Notes under the pieces: generated by a model
The model's database searches: none
What the model was told of the DNA's origin: nothing
What the model saw: the letters and a program-made list of their open reading frames with translations, nothing else
Program-made: the position numbers and the translations under genes
Part shown: positions 57,708-64,000 of the stretch, one piece after another
Layout: every line of letters starts with the position of its first letter
How positions within the stretch are numbered: position 1 is the stretch's first letter
From: Hydrangea macrophylla
Lineage: Eukaryota > Streptophyta > Magnoliopsida > Cornales > Hydrangeaceae
NCBI GenBank assembly: GCA_033977485.1
Contig: CM066995.1
Coordinates: 49,227,162-49,291,161, forward strand
Length of the DNA stretch: 64,000 bases
Direction of reading: 5' to 3'

Positions 57708-58022
57708 ATGAATCCACCGTTCCTGCCTCTTTATCTTCCACATCAACTTGTTCATGGCTTTGGACCCTACATATGGCCCCCGGGCACTCCGCCGCAAGAG
57801 GACAGTCCGTTGCACTGTTGCACTCCGTTATCCTTGTCTCCAACGGGATCACCTCTTGAATGGGCTTTCAATTCCTTAGAGACTTCAGACTTGCTTGATG
57901 ATGTCCTTGCTGCTTTCCGACTATTCTGGGAAAGGGAATCATCAAGTTTGGAATCCACATGCGAAGATTTAGCGGGGAATGAAGCAATGGTGGAAGAAGA
58001 AATTTTCTTGCTCGAAGAGTAG
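57708..58022 (+). CDS. Element C extra ORF 2, proline-rich acidic protein, unrecognised
   Basis: 104 residues from ATG 57708 to TAG 58020. The N-terminal half is rich in proline and aromatic residues (MNPPFLPLYLPHQLVHGFGP), the C-terminal half is helical and acidic (SLETSDLLDDVLAAFRLFWE and EEEIFLLEE). No signal peptide, transmembrane segment or known domain. The ATG is 10 bases after the acceptor-like AG at 57697, the same spacing as in extra ORFs 1 and 3, and like ORF 3 it begins MNP. If the upstream exon were spliced to this acceptor in frame with ORF 1, a different frame would be read. The frame is intact, which argues for recent selection or a young copy. Confidence 0.5.
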   Translation: MNPPFLPLYLPHQLVHGFGPYIWPPGTPPQEDSPLHCCTPLSLSPTGSPLEWAFNSLETSDLLDDVLAAFRLFWERESSSLESTCEDLAGNEAMVEEEIFLLEE

Positions 58023-58356
58023 TGTTCACTTCAATTGTATTTTGTCATTGGTCTTTCTGTTATCAATTGAAGTGTAATCCTAGATAAACAATTTTATTAA
58101 GTTTTAGTTTTAGTTTTAGTTTTCTTTAGTTAAATAAGGTCTTCAATACCAGTGGGGGCAATAATTTTGCAATATGGATGCTATTATAAAGTTTTATTTA
58201 AATAAAAATTGCAATTTTTCTATTATGAGGATGAGTTTTTGGCTTACATGTCCTGTCGCTGCACTGTTTTATCATTTTTTTCTGTATGTCCAGAATAACT
58301 TAGGTCAGTTGGGGGTACTTAATTTTTCTATTCTATGATATCTTGGAATTTCTAGG
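58023..58356 (+). other. Non-coding spacer with polypurine-like words
   Basis: T-rich DNA without an ORF. It includes agtgggggcaataa near 58151 and cagttgggggtactt near 58308. The latter closely resembles the true polypurine tract before the 3' LTR (agttgggggttg) and could be an internal tract or a relic. Confidence 0.4.
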
Positions 58357-58468
58357 TTCGATCGATCGAACATTACCCGATCGATCGACGATTTCATATC
58401 CTCGATCGCTTGAAAAGTTCTCAATCGATCCACGGTCCGATCGATCTAACTATCTCGATCGATCGAGA
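58357..58468. repeat. CGATCG palindrome cluster upstream of internal TATA box
   Basis: Six related words, including ttcgatcgatcgaac, ccgatcgatcgacg and ctcgatcgatcgagac. It ends a few bases before the TATTTAAA at 58473. The same word family is used in the LTR clusters of this element. Confidence 0.8.
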
Positions 58469-58472
58469 CTTG

Positions 58473-58480
58473 TATTTAAA
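58473..58480 (+). promoter_or_regulatory. Candidate internal promoter (TATA box)
   Basis: TATTTAAA directly after the palindrome cluster. About 30 bases downstream a pyrimidine-rich initiator-like region begins (cacctctatcagtctctc). A leader of about 160 bases leads to the donor cgagGTAAGG at 58665, so a spliced transcript for extra ORF 3 could start here. Inferred from sequence only. Confidence 0.5.
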
Positions 58481-58664
58481 CGAGGCGTCTTGCGTACACC
58501 TCTATCAGTCTCTCTTCATCTCCCTCTTTCTTCGAGCGCTCGGCGACAGAGGCGACTTGGGCGATTCTCACAACCCCCATCTCTCACACCATTTTTGAGG
58601 GCTCCTGGTCCCACCACTCATCACCACTCTCACCATCATCCTCCTCTCGGCGAGTTGACCCGAG

Positions 58665-58977
58665 GTAAGGCCCCGAGTCACCCCCTTTTTCCATTTTCTT
58701 GTTCTAATCTTGATGGGGGTGCCCCCCATTGGTCATACGACCATTTTTATTTAGTTTGTAGTCCACTTTTCTTGTTTTGTTTTCTTTCCCGTTCTGTTTC
58801 CCAAGTGCCGCCGCATCTCTGTGCTCGATCGATTGAGTTTGGCTCAAGCGATTGAAGCTTAGCTTTGTTCGATCGATCGATAAAAGTTCGATCGCTCGAA
58901 CTCTGGCAGTGGCAGTTTCTTTGTTTTCTTTTCAGTTCCTGTTTTTAATTGTCGTTTTCTTTTCCTTTCCATTTTAG
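58665..58977 (+). other. Candidate leader intron before extra ORF 3
   Basis: A strong donor CGAG|GTAAGG at 58665 and a polypyrimidine tract ending attttAG at 58976-58977. Length is 313 bases. A second palindrome cluster (58824-58901) lies inside it. Confidence 0.55.
58824..58901. repeat. CGATCG palindrome cluster within the leader intron
   Basis: Words ctcgatcgattgag, ctcaagcgattgaag, ttcgatcgatcgataa and ttcgatcgctcgaac within 80 bases. This is the downstream partner of the cluster at 58357, mirroring the pair of clusters in the LTR. Confidence 0.75.
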
Positions 58978-58987
58978 GATCCTCACA

Positions 58988-60457
58988 ATGAACCCTATTA
59001 CGGGGTTTCACAGGGAGAAGCCTTTTGACCTCGCTATTCCCGACCCGATCCCGCACCACGGCTTCCGGAACACCCCCGACCGCCAATGGTTCACGCGATA
59101 TTTTCAGTCTAGACCGGTCATGCTTGAGCGATCACTGGAGATAGCTTGGTTCACTACTCCTTGGTATCTCGCCCGTCTTCGAGCCATGCCACATTGGTAC
59201 GATTTTCTCTCTCAGACAAAGAGAGTGAATCTTTCGTGGATCCGCGCGGCTTGTACGACGATGATTAGAGATCCAAATGCTGCATTCACTTTATGATCAT
59301 TCTTCCGCGGTCGGGAGATAGTGTTCAGTCCAGCCAGCGTTTCCGCTGCTCTAGGGGTCCTGGAGGTGCCTGACTGTGTATGCCCGCACCGTGCTGACAC
59401 GCCAGTGCTCCCACCGACTGCTATCATTTGAGAGCTCACCGGGGGTGCGTTATTGAGCTAGGATGGTGCATCCCTTATTGCTGACATTTATCTGACCGAT
59501 AATTATCATATGCTCCACCTTGCCCTAAGCAACTGCCTATTGGTGACCTCCTACCGGGAGAAGAATGCACCCTCGTATGCACACGTGTTATATGCCATAG
59601 GGACAGAGTTGCCGGTCTGTTTGCCTCGCCTGTACATTGATTTCATGAGGCACCCCACCCGCTACATTACTGCCAAGAAGCACCTGAAAGGTGCTTGGGC
59701 TATTCACCGAGTGATCGAGCAGGCTGGCCTCGTTCCCTTACCTGATGATGCGACCTCTCAGGCTCGCAGTTGTTTTGGTGAGATAGCTTCTCGCCGATCT
59801 GATGCTCAGAAGAGGAAGAGGAAGGGAAAAGGGAAAGCAAAAGTTGGGGAGAAGAGGAGGAGATCTGATGGCACCGATACTGAGGGTGCAGCTTCAGGGA
59901 CGCCGACAGAGGCTGAGGAGCTTGATTCTGATGACGAGGTTGATCCTCGGGTTCAGATTGCACAGTTTGAGCTGAGACAGCGATCTCAGGCTCAAACTCA
60001 GGCCCAGGGAGAGTCTTCTTCATCCGTGCCTCTCCCGACTGTTCATGAGTTATTATTAGAGGAGAGGAAGGCTCGGATCAGACTCGAGGGCCGGGTGGAC
60101 CGCATGACGACATTGCTTGAGGCCATCTTGATCCAGTTGGGGGTTGACCAGTCTTTACATACACCTCCACCTCCTACTACTGCTCCGTCTTCCTCTGCTC
60201 CACCATCTGTTGCTGATCCTGCCGCACCGACTACCATTGATCCATCTACCACTACTACCACTTATGCAACGCCACCTGCTGATCCTTTTGCGCCATCATC
60301 CTCAGCACCACCACCTTCCATGGAGCCTTCGCTTCCACCACCTCTAGTCGTGACTGAGAGTGACCCGGCGACGACTCATACTGTTGCTGAGGGTGGAGTT
60401 GCGGATACCCCCGTTGCGCCAATAGAGATATTATCAGATGTCGCAGATGATGTTTAG
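58988..60457 (+). pseudogene. Element C extra ORF 3, Athila env-position ORF, three stops
   Basis: A 490-codon frame from ATG 58988, 10 bases after an acceptor-like AG, to TAG 60455. Three in-frame stops lie at 59294, 59429 and 59459. The first half has the conserved segment found in Athila ORFs at the env-like position (SFFRGREIVFSPASVSAALG after the first stop, with YAHVLYAIGTELPVCLPRLY further on). Then follow a basic nuclear-signal-like run (KRKRKGKGKAK), an acidic patch, a coiled coil near codon 355 (VHELLLEERKARIRLEGRVD) and a long serine/threonine/proline-rich tail. I see no convincing signal peptide or transmembrane span, so calling it an envelope protein is not supported. The first half resembles a domain shared by many plant transposon proteins of unknown role. 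Confidence 0.65.
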
Positions 60458-62671
60458 GTCTGGACTTTACGAGAGTTTGGAGAGTTTTATTGTATCTTTT
60501 CTTTCTTATTTATATCTCTTTGCTCTCCTCTTTTGTCTTTTGGATTTTGGTTATGTGGTACTCTATGTGGATATTTGGGACTATTGGATGGTTTGGTTTG
60601 GTTGCACTTTATTATTGCTGCTCTGTCATTTTCTTTGTTCTATCTTTCCAGTGATGTTCTGTTGTTATATATAGATCATATGCTTGTGATTATTCATTAT
60701 TTCTCTTTCTTTTGATCTTGGCTGCTTGGAGATTGTATGTTTCTTTACAGCTTGTGCTGCTTGCGGTTATTGCTTTGCTTTCCCAGGTGATATCTCTCTA
60801 TCTATTTTTGAAAATCAACATCTGAGGCCATCGCGATTTTCAGTTAGGGGTAGGATGTAGATAGAATATCACCCTGAGCATGTTATTTAGCAATCTGACT
60901 TATTTCATTGTTTCTTACAATCTCAATTACAAATGCGAATAAAGGCACAAAAAAATTGAACATTCATTTCAAGAAATCTGACTTATTTCAAGAAATTTCC
61001 CTAAAATTGAACAGATGTTACACAAAATTTTTGAAATTTTTATTAGAAACTTCATTGGTAGAATAATTTTGAATATCCTTTTTTCTGTTAGCTGTTATCA
61101 AGCGATGATACATTCATTTTAATCTCATTCTTTTATGAATTAAATTCCCGTGTTTTTCTAGCTTCACTAAGATGAATGCATATGTTGACCATTCTAGTAT
61201 CCAACATCCATTTGTACGTTGTAATAGCTATGTTGAAAACCTGAAAATAGAGTTAATACGACTGTTATGCTTTAAGGAATAAGTAGTGGAAACTAGTTAC
61301 CCTTAGTGAGTCTTTGAGCCCAAACTTCAATTCTGAGGGACTTATCACAATAACTTCGCATTATTTCCTTGAATATATTTTAAATTCGTTGAATAGTCTC
61401 TAATTCTTCATTTGGGCTGTTTATTAGAGGAGAACGTTCAGGATTTACCAACTAAACTCAATGAACACTGAAGTGCTAAAGCTAAGAAGTTAAGAAAATG
61501 ATTTAAGCCATCGTTATTCACTCCTTACTTTTTTCTTTTCCTATATATGTATCAACATCCAAGAATCTTTAACCCTACACCGATTAAATATGGCCAATAT
61601 GAAAACCTGGGACCCCTCGTCTTATACTTTAACCTCTATAAACTTGATTGCACATCCAATGTGATTAAAACTGTTTAAGTATGTGACAAGAAAGGAGCAG
61701 TTGTGGAAGGACGATATAAAAAGAAAATATGCAAGGAGCAGGTTAAAAAAAAAAAGAAAGAAAGGAAAGAGAAGAAAATATAAAGAGATAAACATATATG
61801 AGAATAGAGGACGGTTGGAATAAAAGAAGAAATAAACTAGTCTCCATCACATGTTAAGGATGTGCAAATCTTGCCCCTCTTATCTCTATCCTACTAAATA
61901 AAAGCCGAAAAGTCAAAGTCTTAATGATTTTTAACAACTTAGTTTGAATATGAACGTGTAATTTGAGTTATGCACGGTATTTCGCTCCTCTAGTAAGTAG
62001 TATTCTTTTCACGAGACTATAAACTCTAAAATGTTCGTCTTTTATAGAGTCGGGTATGAAAGCATTAGTCTCCAAAAAAATTCACTCCATCAAAGCTTTC
62101 GTACCTTGTGCGATCATTATTAAACCAGTTTCTGTGAAATGTTCATTTTTTAGTGTGATCCCATGTGAGAATTGAGTTGAAACTACAAATTCCAAAGGTA
62201 TGATAGTTTAAACAACTCTAAATTAAGTTGGATGCATAGCTGTTACCTTCACACACACAAGGATACATGGATGTAATGCATGTGTATATTTATCTGGGTG
62301 ACATGAGGAACATGTGGATTTCTTTCATGGTTGGTATGAGGGTGATTTGTTTTTTAGAGCTAAATTGATAGTCGAATGAAAGGGACTGTTTAAAAGTTAT
62401 TCTATATCTTCTTGAGCTTAAAATTGGAGAATTTTGTGGGTATATTCACTGCAAACCCTCACGAGACAACACTCGTCCACTAGGGGAATCTAGGGGTTTA
62501 AAGGCTTGTTGTATACGCTAAATGCAATCGCGATTCCTGCGAAAGTGAGTTAGGTAGCGTCTCTTTCTAATTAGATTAGTTTGCTTTAGTTTTATTCTGT
62601 TTATTTTAGTTGTTGTAGTAGTAGTAAACTTGTTTTACTTTCGCTTTATTGCTAGGGACTAGCAATTCGCT
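60458..62671 (+). other. Element C 3' non-coding region
   Basis: 2.2 kb without a recognisable gene. The stretch 60470-60720 is T-rich with a small hydrophobic frame that is probably chance. Near 60844 the words cagttaggggtaggatg resemble a polypurine tract. The rest is ordinary AT-rich sequence with A/G runs near 61745. Confidence 0.5.
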
Positions 62672-62683
62672 AGTTGGGGGTTG
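62672..62683 (+). other. Element C polypurine tract
   Basis: agttgggggttg directly before the TGACAAG start of the 3' LTR; the G-run is the likely plus-strand primer. Confidence 0.75.
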
Positions 62684-64000
62684 TGACAAGCGGGGGTATT
62701 TGTAAAATACAACCGTGCTAAAATAAGAAAATACATTAATTTAGTTCACAATTCTCTCATTTATCTGCGATTTGAGTTACAACATCAGTTTCTACACATT
62801 ATGATTAATCTATGATAAGTTGTGTATTTTAGCTGTGATTTGTGCAGATTACTGTCGCTGTGTGAATAATTGAAGGAGCAGGATAAAAAGGAAGTGCTTG
62901 GCTCCAATGAAGACAATTCAAAGCTGAAAATCGAAGATCGATCGATCGAGGTCCTCTCAAGCGATCGAGGTTTCGATCGCTCTAACTTGTCTCAAGCGAT
63001 CGAGGTTTCTAGAAGTTCAATCGATCGAGAGTTGTTCGATCGATCGAACATGCCTTTTATCAGAATACGCGCACGCAGCAAAAGACGGAGTTTTAACCCT
63101 AGCATTAGGATTCTGCTATATATATTCGTTTTGTAAGCGTCTAAAAGGACACCCACTTTTACTTTTTATCAGTTTTCATAGAGAGAGGAGAGATATTTAT
63201 TGTTTTGTAGGTGTTTACTCAAGGTTTTGCATTGTTAGCATTGGATTCTCATAGTTTAAATACGAGTTCTTCGTTCCAAGTTACTTAGTTATTGTTTTAT
63301 TTACATACTGCACTTAGTTAATCGTAGTTTAGTGTTTAATCTTATTGCTTTGCATGCTAGATACGTTAAAATCTTAAGTTTTCATAGTTTTAATGAAAAA
63401 CTCACAATCAAACAAACTCTTAATGAATCTTTACGTTAAAAACGCATCTGGGACACTCCAGACCATGTATGAGTAGTCCGAGGTTGGGAAATCGCGATGA
63501 AACTGTGATTTCAAGCCTCTGCCATGCACCAGAATAATATCTGTGTTCGATCGATCGAAGTTATTTCGATCGATCGATACAGAAACATAGTCGATCGATT
63601 TCAGATATGTCGATCGATCGAGAGAAGACGATTGTCGATCGATCGAAAGCGCGTCGATCGATCGAACTCTCAGATTCTTGAGAACATCCAATACAGTATT
63701 CCAAGACTTTCTGTTTTAAGGATTTGTTATCAAACTGTCCCCAAATGCTCAGTTTGTCAAAACAGTCTTCGAACTTAAGGCCTTAAGGCATTTTCTTTCA
63801 ATACATTTTGCAAACCATCCTCAATGCTAACACCATTGTAGGTGCGAGTCTTAACTATTGAATTAAACCGCTTTCATGTATTTCAAACTTAATTGAGATG
63901 ATATAGTCCCGGTCATGAAAGGGCTATTGATTCTAGATCTTTAGAAAAGTACGAAATATTGTAGAAGATGTATTCCATTGGGCTTCACTGCGATTGCATG
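62684..64000 (+). repeat. Element C 3' LTR, truncated by the window
   Basis: 1,317 bases aligning with 49637-50918 of the 5' LTR. Includes the fuller upstream palindrome cluster (62930-63049), TATA box (63117-63125) and downstream cluster (63546-63666). About 322 further bases should follow outside the window. Confidence 0.92.

Larger units (their letters stand above)
49637..64000 (+). mobile_element. Element C: Athila-lineage Ty3/gypsy element, right end cut by window
   Basis: 5' LTR 49637-51240, primer site 51247, gag 51370-52860, pol 52857-56927, three extra ORFs between 57088 and 60457, a 2.2-kb 3' region, polypurine tract, and the 3' LTR from 62684. The pol sequence (DLGAS protease, FMDD reverse transcriptase, and integrase with [17 protein letters not shown]) is Athila-type. 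The LTRs differ at roughly two dozen sites plus one 35-bp indel over 1.3 kb, so insertion is recent. It sits inside the 3' LTR of element B; the preceding CTTCA should be its target duplication. Confidence 0.92.

Noticed and set aside
58343..58855. 170-codon ORF across the palindrome cluster and leader of element C
   Set aside because: The frame runs through CGATCG repeats, the TATA box and a GTAAGG donor, giving low-complexity SDRS-type residues; it is better explained as promoter and leader.
58988..60457. Calling extra ORF 3 a retroviral envelope protein
   Set aside because: No clear signal peptide, transmembrane span or fusion-type motif is visible; only the position matches env-like ORFs of Athila.
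1..64000. tRNA or rRNA genes
   Set aside because: I saw no cloverleaf with A and B boxes and no rRNA-like conserved words; the tRNA-like matches are primer binding sites of retroelements.

Overview
The window is nuclear DNA from a flowering plant, most likely a dicot. It holds one host gene, a group IIa WRKY transcription factor with plant-type introns. Almost everything else is transposable-element DNA: fold-back MITEs, Ty3/gypsy LTR retrotransposons of several lineages, and an endogenous plant pararetrovirus (Caulimoviridae). I cannot name the species.

Layout. 1-5459: the WRKY gene on the + strand (exons at 1167-1475, 2052-2168 and 4061-4399; no N-terminal first exon seen), with three fold-back MITEs in or near it and a GC-rich insert in intron 2. 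5460-23100: remains of an old Ty3/gypsy element (LTR start at 5460, broken gag at 21853-22860). It is split by two later insertions. The first is a minus-strand pararetrovirus copy with 357-bp terminal repeats (6069-13487). The second is a non-coding large-LTR element (LARD, 13954-21624) with 3-kb LTRs and a 5-bp target duplication. 23100-25573: mostly unassigned, with one diverged 51-bp minisatellite. 25574-30304: a minus-strand LTR element remnant (A2) whose left LTR carries a 1.86-kb insertion. 30305-49636: element B, a decayed Tat-lineage Ty3/gypsy element with a Tat-type PBS, gag, protease, RT, two RNase H domains, integrase, an antisense ORF with a plant mobile domain, and 3' tandem repeats; a solo-LTR-like insert splits its gag. 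49637-64000: element C, a young Athila-lineage element inserted in the 3' LTR of B. Its gag is intact, its pol has one internal stop, three extra ORFs lie downstream of pol, and the right LTR runs off the window.

How the parts relate. The coding elements follow normal retroelement logic: PBS, gag/capsid, protease, RT-RNase H, integrase, PPT, LTR. The pararetrovirus lacks integrase and instead has a movement protein and a transactivator/viroplasmin-like ORF. Its capsid-then-movement-protein order resembles cavemo- and solendoviruses.

The most unusual structure is in element C. Gag and three downstream ORFs each begin 10-13 nt after a polypyrimidine-AG splice-acceptor-like site. The last ORF also seems to have its own promoter: a cluster of CGATCGATCG palindromes, a TATA box, and a leader with a GTAAGG donor. 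This copies the arrangement in the LTR. Short CG-rich palindrome clusters with different words also occur in at least three other LTR-type repeats of the window.
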